In this document: piece after piece, positions 9,422 to 18,018 of the stretch
Layout of the letters: each line of letters begins with the position of its first letter
Numbering within the stretch: position 1 is the stretch's first letter
NCBI RefSeq assembly: GCF_001905505.1
Contig: NZ_LIPG01000008.1
Span: forward strand, 248,001-312,000
Source of the DNA: Streptomyces sp. CB02058
GTDB taxonomy: Bacteria; Actinomycetota; Actinomycetes; Streptomycetales; Streptomycetaceae
Direction of reading: 5' to 3'
DNA length: 64,000 nucleotides
Made by a program: the position numbers and the translations under genes
Notes under the pieces: generated by a model
Told to the model about the DNA's origin: nothing
Database searches by the model: none
The model's input: the letters and a program-made list of their open reading frames with translations, nothing else

Positions 9422-9793
9422 CTACTCCAGCGAGCCGCGCAGTTCACGAAGAGCGACCTCAGCCGTCTCGGGATCCCGCGCCTCGATGGTCACCGTCTTC
9501 GTGCCGTCGGGAGCGTCCACGCGCTCGATCCGGAGCGCCGGCCTGTCCTCCACCGGACGGGGGTCGTTCCCCGACCTCCAGTAGTCGATGAGCGACTGCG
9601 CCAGTACGCCGATGAGCCCCGCGTCGATCGTGAACTGCAGGCAGTCCGTGAGCAGCCCCATGTCGCCGGGGCGCGTGGGCGCGTGCTCGCGCGCGATCAG
9701 CACGCGCCGCAGCGCGCGTTCCGACCGGAGCCACTCCTCGAGCGCCTCCAGGTCCTGCGCGTTCGCGTCCACGAGACGAAGCTGGATCTGCAC
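9422..9793 (-). CDS. EACC1-like effector-associated constant component, 123 aa
   Basis: A small partner protein placed directly upstream of the caspase-like effector. It matches my memory of the EACC1 family in size and layout: an N-terminal beta strand (IQLRLVDA), a helix with LEEWL and LRRVL, a conserved-looking turn PGDMGLLTD, a central hydrophobic helix (GLIGVLAQSLIDYW) and a C-terminal strand pair (TKTVTIEA). EACC1 proteins accompany varied peptidase or other effectors and are thought to link them to a sensing apparatus. GTG 9793 follows a run of G residues. First gene of a two-gene operon; divergent from the HNH gene. EACC1 assignment is by recall and could be checked with Pfam. Confidence 0.72.
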   Translation of the reverse strand: MQIQLRLVDANAQDLEALEEWLRSERALRRVLIAREHAPTRPGDMGLLTDCLQFTIDAGLIGVLAQSLIDYWRSGNDPRPVEDRPALRIERVDAPDGTKTVTIEARDPETAEVALRELRGSLE

Positions 9794-9901
9794 GTGCCCC
9801 CCTGAACCAACGATCCACCAAGCACTGAACGCTATCAGCCGTGATGCGGCATGAGAGCTGCTTCACATCGATTTCCGGTCACCGGCGGAGCGGCCACCGG
9901 G

Positions 9902-9965
9902 GAGCACGGCTTCGTTCCTTCGCCTCGTCGGCGAACCGGAGCGCGCGGGGCGGGCCGGAGCCGCC
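9902..9965. repeat. Direct repeat, copy A (left of HNH gene)
   Basis: A 64-bp segment that recurs at 10951-11013 in the same orientation; the first 50 bases differ at only four positions. It contains a small hairpin (TTCGCC/GGCGAA). Together the copies bracket the HNH nuclease gene. Confidence 0.8.
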
Positions 9966-10015
9966 CCTTCGCCGTGCCGGTCCCTGCCTCACCCGCCCCG
10001 CCCGGTCGTGGCCCC

Positions 10016-10021
10016 TAGGAT
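10016..10021 (+). promoter_or_regulatory. Probable -10 element of the HNH gene (leaderless)
   Basis: TAGGAT ends 6 nt before ATG 10028 and no Shine-Dalgarno sequence is present. This fits a HrdB-type TAnnnT box giving a leaderless mRNA. I see no clear -35. Confidence 0.45.
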
Positions 10022-10027
10022 CCGCGC

Positions 10028-10789
10028 ATGACATCGGGATTGACGCATCAGCAGGTCCTTCGAGGGTGGCTCCTGACGACGTTGGGTGAGCACCGCGGCT
10101 CCATGCCCACGAAACAGGCACACGAGCGGATGGAGGAGCGGTACGGATCAGCCCTGTCGGAGGCGGACTGGAATCTCACCGATCGGGGCGACGAGCACAC
10201 CTGGTGGAACAGGACGAGGTACGAGCGGAAGAACATGGAGCGCGAGGGCCTCCTGGTGTCGGCCAGGCAGTCGCGGGGGATATGGACCCTGACGGAGGCC
10301 GGGTGGGAGGAGCTCCGCCGGCTTCGGGCCGCCGATGTCGTCCCCGAGCCGGCCGAAGTGGTCTCCACCCCCTCACCGGACGGTCCCGCCACCGAGCCGC
10401 GCGGGCGAGAGGCCCCTCACCGAGCGGAGACGACCACCCAGCGCATCGTCCGGAGCACCGCCGTGGCGGACTACGTCAAGCGGCTTCACGCCTACACCTG
10501 CCAGGTATGCGGTACGCGAATAGCCACCCCTGGGGGTGCGTATGCCGAAGCGGCGCACATCCAGGCTCTGGGACAGCCCCACTCCGGACCCGACGTCGCC
10601 GCCAACGTGCTGTGCCTGTGCCCCAATCACCACGTGCTCTTCGATTTCGGCATGCTGAGCATCTCCGACGACCTGATGGTGACCGATCACGCCTCCGGCG
10701 CCCGGAATCAGCGCCTCAGAGAGGTGCCGGAGCATCGGATAGGGCGTGAGTACCTCACGTACCACAGGAACTGTCACCGTCGAGCGTGA
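10028..10789 (+). CDS. Winged-helix (Mrr_N-like) + HNH endonuclease, 253 aa
   Basis: Likely DNA endonuclease of restriction type. Residues 5-100 resemble the Mrr N-terminal winged-helix domain (WWNRTRYERKNMEREGLL, then WTLTEAGWEEL). A proline-rich linker (105-140) leads to an HNH_2-type nuclease: CQVC (157-160), EAAHI (His about 178), and LCLCPNHHVLFD (198-206) supplying the second zinc pair and catalytic histidine/asparagine. Such fusions act in modification-dependent restriction in other bacteria; no methyltransferase is next to it, which suits a type IV-like role. Divergent from the EACC1/caspase pair, so the three genes may form one defence locus. Bracketed by direct repeats at 9902 and 10951. 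Confidence 0.82.
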   Translation: MTSGLTHQQVLRGWLLTTLGEHRGSMPTKQAHERMEERYGSALSEADWNLTDRGDEHTWWNRTRYERKNMEREGLLVSARQSRGIWTLTEAGWEELRRLRAADVVPEPAEVVSTPSPDGPATEPRGREAPHRAETTTQRIVRSTAVADYVKRLHAYTCQVCGTRIATPGGAYAEAAHIQALGQPHSGPDVAANVLCLCPNHHVLFDFGMLSISDDLMVTDHASGARNQRLREVPEHRIGREYLTYHRNCHRRA

Positions 10790-10950
10790 CGGAACCCGGG
10801 TCGCCCCCGCGACCTCGTCCTCGTCAGACCCGTGCAGCGGCTATGTCCGTACCCAGCCGGTCGATGGAGTTCACGTAGCCGTGGAAGCCGGGCCGGCTCC
10901 ATCGGGAGACCGGGCCGGGCGGGGAACTGCGCGACGACCGGGCGCCGTAC

Positions 10951-11013
10951 GAGCGCGGCTTCGGTCCTTCGTCTCGTCGGCGAACCGGAGCGCGCGAGGC
11001 AGCCGGAACCGCC
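10951..11013. repeat. Direct repeat, copy B (right of HNH gene)
   Basis: Second copy of the ~64-bp element at 9902-9965, same orientation, with the block TCGTCGGCGAACCGGAGCGC identical. It sits between the HNH stop and the stop of the zinc-ribbon gene; no gene is visible in 10790-11064. Confidence 0.8.
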
Positions 11014-11064
11014 TCTGCGTCAGGCCGGACCGGGGTGCGGGCCGTCCGAGCGCGATGCCGCACG

Positions 11065-12015
11065 TCAGCGGCAGGACGCCTTCACCTGCGCCGCCGCGTG
11101 GTGCGCGCCGACCAGTGCCGTGTCGCCCCAGTCCCGGCCCCGGTCGGTCAGGTGCACGGCAAAGGTGTCGCCCTTGACCGGGTAGGTCCCGGCGGCGACG
11201 GCGCTCCCCCGGTGCTCGGGCTGGCGCACCGAGAAGCCCGTGTAGGCGGAGTCCGGGTCGTGCGGGTCGGAGAGGACCCGGTAGACGGAGGGGTCGCCCG
11301 CCACGTCCTTGTCGCGGACGCTCCGGGGCACGAAGACCGTCAGGGCGCACTCGCGGAACCCGTCGCCGAGCCGCCAGGACCAGACGGCGCTGCTCCCCCG
11401 CTCCTCGGCCGGGCTCCCCGACATGGGGACGGCGCTGAACCGCCCGTCGCACGAACTCCCCTCGAAGCCGCCCGACTCGACCGTGTACCAGCCCGCGTCG
11501 CCGCTCTCGAAGCGCCCGTGCTCCGCGTAACCGCCCGTGGTGCAGCCGGGTCCGGCCCACTCCGAGAAGCGGTAACGGCCCGTCTCCTCAGGGGGGTCGG
11601 ACGGGGCCTCACCGGGAAGCCGGGGGCCGGACGGGGCGTCACCGGGAAGCCGGGGGCCGGACGGGGCGTCACCGGGAAGCCCGGGGTCGGCGGGGGCGAT
11701 CCTGGTGGGTGCCCCGCCGCCGATCGGTGCCGGTACGGCGCCCGCGCGGCCCGCGGCCCCGGGGCGCCCGGCGTCCTCTCCGGCTCCCGTCGCGAGCAGC
11801 GACACGGCGGTGGCCAGGCTCCCCACGGCCACCACGACTCCTGCCGCGAGCAGCACCTTCCGGCGCCGGGGCAGGACGGAGATCCGGCCCGTCAGCGTCT
11901 CCCGCGCGATCCAGGAACCGCTGCCTCCCGGCGAGCGCGCCACGGAACCGCACCGGGGGCAGGCCAAACCCGGCAGCCGGCCGATGTGTTCCGTGCCGCA
12001 CTGTTCGCACCTCAT
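11065..12015 (-). CDS. Zinc-ribbon, single-pass membrane protein, 316 aa
   Basis: The N-terminus has a four-cysteine zinc ribbon (Cys3/Cys6 and Cys19/Cys22). A basic stretch (LPRRRK) precedes one membrane helix at about 53-75, so the ribbon is cytoplasmic and the rest extracellular. The linker after the helix carries near-perfect decapeptide repeats (GDAPSGPRLP) encoded by a 30-bp DNA repeat. The outer domain (about 140-316) contains WAGPGC, CDGRF and AQVKASC and is probably disulfide-bonded; I do not recognise it. ATG 12015 has AAGG upstream. Function unknown; a sensor or envelope role is inference only. Confidence 0.75.
   Translation of the reverse strand: MRCEQCGTEHIGRLPGLACPRCGSVARSPGGSGSWIARETLTGRISVLPRRRKVLLAAGVVVAVGSLATAVSLLATGAGEDAGRPGAAGRAGAVPAPIGGGAPTRIAPADPGLPGDAPSGPRLPGDAPSGPRLPGEAPSDPPEETGRYRFSEWAGPGCTTGGYAEHGRFESGDAGWYTVESGGFEGSSCDGRFSAVPMSGSPAEERGSSAVWSWRLGDGFRECALTVFVPRSVRDKDVAGDPSVYRVLSDPHDPDSAYTGFSVRQPEHRGSAVAAGTYPVKGDTFAVHLTDRGRDWGDTALVGAHHAAAQVKASCR
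11611..11700. repeat. 30-bp tandem repeat within the zinc-ribbon gene
   Basis: Two exact 30-bp units (11611-11640, 11641-11670), a degenerate unit after them (11671-11700) and a partial one before (from about 11587). In frame, each unit encodes ten residues of the extracellular linker. Confidence 0.85.
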
Positions 12016-12066
12016 GGCAGGACACCTTGCCAGTGCCGCCCTCCCGGAGGGAGAGGTCCCGCACGA

Positions 12067-13890
12067 TCAGCGGAGTTCCTCCGGGCACGGCGTCCCCGGC
12101 TGGAACTGGTAGGGGGCCGCCAGCCGGTAGACCCCGGGGCGCGGGGCGAGGAGCTCGGTCCACTCGTCACCGTACCCGTCCTCGTCCACCTTGATCAGGC
12201 AGCCATGGGCGTTGGTGAAGTCCTTGGGGGCGTTCCCGTCGTCCGCCGAGCGCTTCTTGGACTCCTCGGTCTCCTGCGGACGCTCCACGCTCTTGCCCTC
12301 GCCGTCCACGACGGCGAGCCAGCGCGAGTACGGGATGCGGATCAGGACACGGCCCGCCGACCGCACCCGGATCGTCAGCTCGTCGGCGCCCGCCTTCTCC
12401 ACCGTCGCGGGCGGATCGGCCAGCGGCGCCGGGTCCAGGACCCGGAACAGCTTCCAGTTGGCGTCGCTCCAGACCGCCTTCAGATACGGCTGCCCCTTCT
12501 CGACGAGCGCCGCCTCCTGCGCCGCACCGCTGGAGTCCGGCTTCCCGGCGGGCAGCACCACGTAGTGCACGGCCCAGCGGTCGAGCCACTCGCGGTAGTT
12601 CATGGCGTCGAGGGTGTCGTCGTAGAAGAGCGGGTTGCGCTTCATGTCGGCCTGCCGGTTCCAGCCGCGGGCCAGATTCACGTACGAGTCGAGCGCCGAC
12701 GCCTCGCGGTGGCTGCTGGCCGGGACCACCTCGACCCGGCCGCGCTCCGCCCCGGCCTTCTGGAGCTGGTTGACCAGGGGGGCCAGCTCGCGGTTCCAGG
12801 AGGCGGTGGGGGCGGTACGGACGATGTCGTCGACGCCCTTGAAGCCGATCCAGAAGTTCAGTCCGGCGAAGGCGATGACCAGCGCGTACCAGCGGCGGGT
12901 GCGCGGTGCCGTGTACGGGAGCGCGGCGAGCAGCACGACCCCGGCGAACAGCATCGCCATGCGCGAGACGTTCGAGCCGATCTGCGAGTCGACCACATAG
13001 GTGAGGAGCGTCCCGACGCCGTACACCGCGGCGGCCGTGCGCACGGTGTACCAGTCCCGGGGCACGAGCACGAACACCAGGACGGAGAACACGAACGGCA
13101 GGGACAGGGTCCCGAGCGACATCGGCTGCGTACCGGAGAAGGGGAACAGCCACGCCGACAGCACCACGACCACGACGGGCGGCAGGCCGATGGCGTACGC
13201 CCCCGGGCGCCGTTTGTTCAGGAAGAGCGCGGCGGCGACCACGCCGAGGAAGAGCCCGGCGACCGGACTGCCCGCGGTCGCGAGCGCCGCGAGCGGCGCG
13301 GCGACGACGGCCTTCGCCCAGCGCCGGTAGCGCCAGCGGTGGGGCCAGCAGAAGACCGCGGCCACCGCTCCCAGGGCGAACATCATGCCGAGCCCGAACG
13401 TCACGCGCCCGGACAGGGCGTTGCACAGGTAGGCGAAGACCCCGGCGAGCGCGCACGCCAGGGGGTTGCGGACGGCTGGCACCCTGACCAGGATCAGCGC
13501 GGTCAGCGCCGAGGACACCGTGCCGGCGATCATCATCGTCGTACGCACGCCGAGCACCGACATCAGATACGGCGAGACCACGCTGTACGAGACGGGGTGC
13601 ATGCCCCCGTACCAGGCGAGGTTGTACGCCGTGCCCGGGTGGCGGCCGACGAACTCGGCCCAGGCGTCCTGGGCGGCGATGTCGCCGCCGCTGTTCGCGA
13701 AGAAGAAGAACCAGAGCAGATGGGCCACCGCGGCGATCGCGGCCGTCAGCAGCACGGGATGGCGCAGGACACGGCTCCGTATCGAGCCGTCGGGCCCGCT
13801 GTCGCCCCTGTCGGGCTGGGCCGGAATCCGGAGGGAGATGCCCTCGGTGAGCGGACCGTCCTTGGCCCGTGTCGGCTCAGCGGTGGTCAC
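12067..13890 (-). CDS. Polytopic membrane protein with C-terminal globular domain, 607 aa
   Basis: A long N-terminal half with ten or more hydrophobic segments is followed by a soluble domain of about 230 residues near the C-terminus. The layout (first helix, then a loop with DIAAQDAWAEF and WYGGMHPVSYSV) resembles GT-C type glycosyltransferases or related polytopic proteins, but I cannot assign a reaction. GTG 13890 is chosen because GGGGAG precedes it by 6-7 nt; a start at 13941 would add 17 unlikely residues. It follows the carboxypeptidase gene on the same strand but a strong terminator separates them. Confidence 0.72.
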   Translation of the reverse strand: MTTAEPTRAKDGPLTEGISLRIPAQPDRGDSGPDGSIRSRVLRHPVLLTAAIAAVAHLLWFFFFANSGGDIAAQDAWAEFVGRHPGTAYNLAWYGGMHPVSYSVVSPYLMSVLGVRTTMMIAGTVSSALTALILVRVPAVRNPLACALAGVFAYLCNALSGRVTFGLGMMFALGAVAAVFCWPHRWRYRRWAKAVVAAPLAALATAGSPVAGLFLGVVAAALFLNKRRPGAYAIGLPPVVVVVLSAWLFPFSGTQPMSLGTLSLPFVFSVLVFVLVPRDWYTVRTAAAVYGVGTLLTYVVDSQIGSNVSRMAMLFAGVVLLAALPYTAPRTRRWYALVIAFAGLNFWIGFKGVDDIVRTAPTASWNRELAPLVNQLQKAGAERGRVEVVPASSHREASALDSYVNLARGWNRQADMKRNPLFYDDTLDAMNYREWLDRWAVHYVVLPAGKPDSSGAAQEAALVEKGQPYLKAVWSDANWKLFRVLDPAPLADPPATVEKAGADELTIRVRSAGRVLIRIPYSRWLAVVDGEGKSVERPQETEESKKRSADDGNAPKDFTNAHGCLIKVDEDGYGDEWTELLAPRPGVYRLAAPYQFQPGTPCPEELR

Positions 13891-14036
13891 TGCGACTCTC
13901 CCCGTCCTTGCCCGGGCCTGCCGAACCTCGATGCACCGCACGGCCTCGTCCGTACCGAAGGACGCGTCCCGGCGCCCACTCGTTGCCCCTGGGACGCTAG
14001 CACGCAGCGTTTTCCGCGCGCTGCCCCACCGGCCGA

Positions 14037-14077
14037 CGGCCCCTGCCCCCTCCGGCGGCCGGAGGGGGCAGGGGCCG
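14037..14077 (-). terminator. Strong terminator of the D,D-carboxypeptidase gene
   Basis: A perfect 19-bp stem (14037-14055 with 14059-14077, 3-nt loop) lies 11 nt beyond the leftward stop at 14088. Confidence 0.85.
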
Positions 14078-14087
14078 TACGGGCCGG

Positions 14088-16865
14088 TCAGGTGATGCGG
14101 GTGAACTTGTCGCCGAAGCCCGGCTCCGTCATCTCGCTCTGGAGGGCTACGGGGGCCGAGACCTTGCCCGTGCCGGTGCCGACCGCCACCTGGCCGACGA
14201 CCGTGCCCGCCTTCGCCGTCTGCTGGAGCGGCTCGTCACCGCCACCGAGTTCGAGGTCGACCTCGAGCCCGCCCCAGCCGACCGCCTTCAGGTCCTTGGT
14301 GGCGACCACGGGTGTCCGGGTGCCGAAGCCGTTGTCGACGTAACCGACGACCTGCCCCTTCTTGACGACGGTGGCGGAGTCGACGCCCTTCTGCGCGGCC
14401 TGGATCAGCTTGAGGCTGTTCTGCCTCGCGCGCTCCAGCTTCGCGTCCAGCGTGCCGTCGAGCGTCGCTCCCATCACCGCACCGATGATGCGCCGGGACT
14501 TGCCGTCGACGACCGTGTCGGCCGTCCACAGCAGGTTGCCGCCGGCCGGGGTGGACGAGCCGGTCTTGATCCCGCTGACGCCGGGCTCCAGCAGGATGTA
14601 GTTGTTGTTGTAGATCCTGCCGACGTTCGGGATGTCGGCCTGAGGCTGGTTCACGATCTCCCGGAAGACATCGCTCTGCATGACCGCCTTGCCCAGCTTG
14701 ATCTGGTCGGCGGGCGTCGAGACGGTGGAGGACTTGAGGCCACTCGGGTCCGTGTACGTCGAGTTGGTCATTCCGAGATCCTCGGCCGCCTGGTTCATCT
14801 TCTCGACGAAGGCCTTCTCGGTACCCGCGTCCCAGCGGGCCAGCAGCCGGGCGACGTTGTTCCCCGAAGGAATCATCAGCATCTCGAGCATCTGGTACTC
14901 GGAGTACTTCTGACCCTCCTCGATCGCCACCCGCGACTCGTCCTCGAGGCTCGCCTCCTCGCCGGCGCGCTTGTCCACCTCGATCTGCTCACCGGTCTGC
15001 TTGCCGGTGATCGGGTGCTCCTTGAGGATCACGTAGGCGGTCATCACCTTCGCCATGCTCGCGATCGGCGCGGACTTCTCCTTGCCGTACGAGCCGATCG
15101 CGCCGACGCCCTCGACCTCCACGGCACCCTGGCCCTCCGCGGGCCACGGCATGTCCAGCTTCTCGCCGCCGAAGGTGTACGTCGGGGAGACGGTGAGCGT
15201 CAGCGTGGGCTCGGGAAGCGGGCGTACCGCCTGCGCGATCGCAAAGATGATCACGACGAGCAGCAGCAGCGGCGTCCAGATCTTGACCCGCCTGACCGCG
15301 GTGCGGACCGGGGTCTCCGGGGGCGGCGGGGTGTTCGTGAGCTCGGCGAGCAGGTCGAGCGGAGGCAGGGGCGGCATGGGCTGCTGCCTGGTCCGCTCGG
15401 CCTCGGTGAGCCCGGCCCCGGGGGCACCGGGGGTGCCGGGGGCCGCCGAGACGTCCGGGGTCACGGTGGGGCCGACGACGGGTTCGGGGCGTACGTCGTC
15501 CGAGCGCAGCGGGACGAACTTGCTGGTCCGCTCGGCGGGAGCCTCGGGGGCATCGGAACTCTTGGCCGCCCAGGTGGGCTTCCGGGTGCCCTCCTTCGGG
15601 GTGCTCTCCTTCGGGGCGCCCTCCCTCGGGGGGATCTTCAGCGCGGTCGTGGGCTGGTCGACCTGCTGGGGCCGGAGGGCCTTGAAGACGGTGGTCGGAT
15701 GATCGATTCCTCGCTGGTCACCCTTGGGCTCGGCGTCCTCGGAGGCCTCGTCGTCGTCCCGCTCGCCGGAGGCGTCGGCGGAGGCGTCGGCCTTGTCGTC
15801 CGCGCTCGGCTTGTCGGCCTTGGCCGCTGCGTCGTTCTTGCCGGCCGCGTCGGACTTGCCCGCCGCATCGCTGCGGCCGGCCGCGTCGGACTTGTCGGTC
15901 TCGGCACCCTTGTCGGCCTCGGCCGTCTTGTGAGCCTGGTCAGCCTTGCCGGCCGTGGCCCCCTTGTCCGGTGCGGAGGACTCCTCGCGGGTTTTCGGGA
16001 TGCGCGGAGCGTCGGCCGAAGTGCTGCCGCTTCCGGCGGGGGTGGTGCCGGCCGGTGCGTCGTCCTCGTCGGCCGGGACCGCGTCGGCCGCGGCGTCGCC
16101 GTCCGGCTCTTCGCTCCCGGTGTCCGACGGGGCGCCGGCGGCGGCGCCGGCCGCCTTGCCGTCACCCTCGGCAGCCTGGCCGGCGCCGTCAGCCTTACCG
16201 CCCTGACCTGCTTCTTCGTCGTCACCCTCGGTCGCGACCCATGCCGCGACGGCGGCCCGCAGCCGGGAGTCGGTCGGCTCGGAACCCGAAGGGGAACCGG
16301 AACCGGAAGCGGCACCCGCTTCGGGCTGCTCGTCCGGCTCGGCATCGGACCCGGACGCGTCGGCCCCGGGCACGTCGGCGTCGGACGCGTCGGGGTCGGC
16401 ACCCGCGTCGCGCTCGGCATCGGCGTCCGAAGCGGTCTGCGCCTGCGGCTCCGCGTCCGGCTCCGCGTCCGCGTCGGGCCGCGAACCGGCCTTCCCGCCG
16501 TCACCCGCCTCCGCAGTCGTGTCCACCGCGTCCGCAGGCGCCGCGTCCGCCGCCGCGGGCGCTCCGGCCGCCCCGTCGGCCTCCGGAGCCTCCCCAGGAC
16601 CCTCAGGGGCCTCCTCGGCGCCCTCTGCGCCCTCCTGAGCCCCCTGAGCGCCCTCGGGCGCCCCGAGCTCCTCGGAGCGCGGCAGACGGAAGACCGCCGT
16701 CCTCTCGTCCTTCGCGGCGTCCGTCGTCCCGCCCGCCGTACTGCCGCCCGCCGAGGCGACCGGTTCACGGAGGACGGCGAGACGCGGATCGCGTTCCTCG
16801 GCCGCCCCTGAAGCCGTCCCCGACGACTTCCGCTGCTCCGACCTGTCGGGGGACTCGCCCGCCAC
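14088..16865 (-). CDS. D-alanyl-D-alanine carboxypeptidase (S11/PBP5-like) with ~520-aa disordered N-terminus
   Basis: Membrane-anchored penicillin-binding protein that trims the terminal D-Ala of peptidoglycan stem peptides. The catalytic domain has all three motifs: SxxK as SMAK (about 600), SGN (about 665) and KTG (about 765), followed by a PBP5 C-terminal beta domain. One membrane helix (about 525-550) places catalysis outside the cell. The first ~520 residues are cytoplasmic, low-complexity and rich in Ala, Asp, Glu, Lys and Gly, with short DAAGK-type repeats and scattered motifs such as RTAVFRLP and TTVFKAL. Typical S11 enzymes are about 400 residues, so this tail more than doubles the length. 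GTG 16865 has AAGGAGG five nt upstream. Confidence 0.92.
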   Translation of the reverse strand: MAGESPDRSEQRKSSGTASGAAEERDPRLAVLREPVASAGGSTAGGTTDAAKDERTAVFRLPRSEELGAPEGAQGAQEGAEGAEEAPEGPGEAPEADGAAGAPAAADAAPADAVDTTAEAGDGGKAGSRPDADAEPDAEPQAQTASDADAERDAGADPDASDADVPGADASGSDAEPDEQPEAGAASGSGSPSGSEPTDSRLRAAVAAWVATEGDDEEAGQGGKADGAGQAAEGDGKAAGAAAGAPSDTGSEEPDGDAAADAVPADEDDAPAGTTPAGSGSTSADAPRIPKTREESSAPDKGATAGKADQAHKTAEADKGAETDKSDAAGRSDAAGKSDAAGKNDAAAKADKPSADDKADASADASGERDDDEASEDAEPKGDQRGIDHPTTVFKALRPQQVDQPTTALKIPPREGAPKESTPKEGTRKPTWAAKSSDAPEAPAERTSKFVPLRSDDVRPEPVVGPTVTPDVSAAPGTPGAPGAGLTEAERTRQQPMPPLPPLDLLAELTNTPPPPETPVRTAVRRVKIWTPLLLLVVIIFAIAQAVRPLPEPTLTLTVSPTYTFGGEKLDMPWPAEGQGAVEVEGVGAIGSYGKEKSAPIASMAKVMTAYVILKEHPITGKQTGEQIEVDKRAGEEASLEDESRVAIEEGQKYSEYQMLEMLMIPSGNNVARLLARWDAGTEKAFVEKMNQAAEDLGMTNSTYTDPSGLKSSTVSTPADQIKLGKAVMQSDVFREIVNQPQADIPNVGRIYNNNYILLEPGVSGIKTGSSTPAGGNLLWTADTVVDGKSRRIIGAVMGATLDGTLDAKLERARQNSLKLIQAAQKGVDSATVVKKGQVVGYVDNGFGTRTPVVATKDLKAVGWGGLEVDLELGGGDEPLQQTAKAGTVVGQVAVGTGTGKVSAPVALQSEMTEPGFGDKFTRIT

Positions 16866-17059
16866 CGATACCTCCTTGATGAGCCGCGGGGACTAGCCCG
16901 CACTGTCCGAACCATGTACCAGTGTCCTGTGTGAACCCCTGGCCGAGCCGCTAGACGAGAACGACATACCTAACGGTTCCCTTACAAAGCACCCAGGCAC
17001 TCTCGACAGACCAATGTGAGAGGGGTCACCCTGTCATTCATCCACGCGGGGAGGCATGG

Positions 17060-17779
17060 ATGGGCAGGAGCCGCAGAACAATTCCGGAGGAGCTTCTGCT
17101 GCTCGCTCTGGACCCGACCACGGGTACCACAGCGCAGCCGCAGTCGCTCGACCTCGGCCTGGCCGGGGCACAGCTAGTAGAGCTGGCTCTGGCAGGACGG
17201 ATAGCCCCTGACGGGGATCGTATCGCCGTGGTGATGCCACGGCCGACAGGAGATCCAACTCTGGACTCCGCACTGGAACTGCTGCGCCGTCGTGGCAGTC
17301 CGGTTCGGGCGGTCCACTGGATCGGCGGGCCCCGACTGGGACTTCGCCAGATCTATCTCGCTCATCTGGAGCGGTGCGGCATGGTTCATGCCGTGGCGGG
17401 CCAGATGTGCGGAGTGCTGCCGACGACTCGCTACCAGGCGACGGACACGGCGATCAGCCGGGACATCAGAGCCCGGCTGGACAGTGCGATCCGCACCGGT
17501 GTACCGCCGGACCCGCGGACCGCGGCGCTCGCCGCACTGGCCCACGCGGTCGGACTCGGCAAGCACCTGTACCCCGGGAACGAGGGGCGCTCTTCGCGCT
17601 CCCGGCTCCGGGACCTGATCAGACACGACCCGATGGGCGGCCTCGTGGCGCATGCCGTGATGGACGTCCAGAACGGTGTGGCCGTCCAGCCGCGCCGCAA
17701 TCAGCAGGCGGCAGGTGTGCCGTTGCAGCCGCAAGCGCAAGCGCGACGCGGAAGCATGGCGCACACCTCGGTCCACTGA
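17060..17779 (+). CDS. GOLPH3/VPS74-like (GPP34 domain) protein, 239 aa
   Basis: Bacterial member of the GPP34 family, whose eukaryotic relatives bind phosphatidylinositol 4-phosphate at the Golgi. Family features visible: EELLLLALDPTTG near the start, then LAGAQLVELALAGRI, and later LAALAHAVGLGKHLY. No signal peptide or membrane helix. The C-terminus (after about 205) is a low-complexity Q/R-rich tail. ATG 17060 has GGGGAGG five nt upstream. Role in actinomycetes is not established; a membrane-associated peripheral protein is the reasonable inference. Confidence 0.85.
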   Translation: MGRSRRTIPEELLLLALDPTTGTTAQPQSLDLGLAGAQLVELALAGRIAPDGDRIAVVMPRPTGDPTLDSALELLRRRGSPVRAVHWIGGPRLGLRQIYLAHLERCGMVHAVAGQMCGVLPTTRYQATDTAISRDIRARLDSAIRTGVPPDPRTAALAALAHAVGLGKHLYPGNEGRSSRSRLRDLIRHDPMGGLVAHAVMDVQNGVAVQPRRNQQAAGVPLQPQAQARRGSMAHTSVH

Positions 17780-17863
17780 CAGCACGACCGCGCGGACAGT
17801 TGCGCGGAGTACCGAATACCGCCGCACCGACGTCCCCATGACCCGGTTCGGGAGCCGCACCAG

Positions 17864-17898
17864 GCGCGGGGCAGCCGGATCCACCGGCTGCCCCGCGC
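17864..17898 (+). terminator. Terminator of the GPP34 gene
   Basis: A perfect 15-bp stem (17864-17878 with 17884-17898) with 5-nt loop ATCCA lies 85 nt past the stop codon. Confidence 0.8.
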
Positions 17899-18018
17899 TG
17901 TTGCGTGCGCTGATCGCGTGTGGCCATTTCCCAGCGCGGCCGGTGCCCCGGGTGGCAATCTGCTGAGCAAGCAGATACACACAGCTACAACAGCTGCATA
18001 GCCGGAGGTGCCGTTCCC

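Noticed and set aside
4331..9805. Very long open frame on the plus strand across the caspase/EACC1 region
   Set aside because: It is the antisense of the 1571-residue gene; high GC keeps it open, its product is low-complexity Arg/Pro/Gly-rich, and the reverse strand shows recognisable motifs.
1439..11064. tRNA-Arg as an attachment site for an integrated defence island
   Set aside because: No integrase, no second copy of the tRNA 3' end seen in the window, and the intervening lyase gene looks chromosomal.
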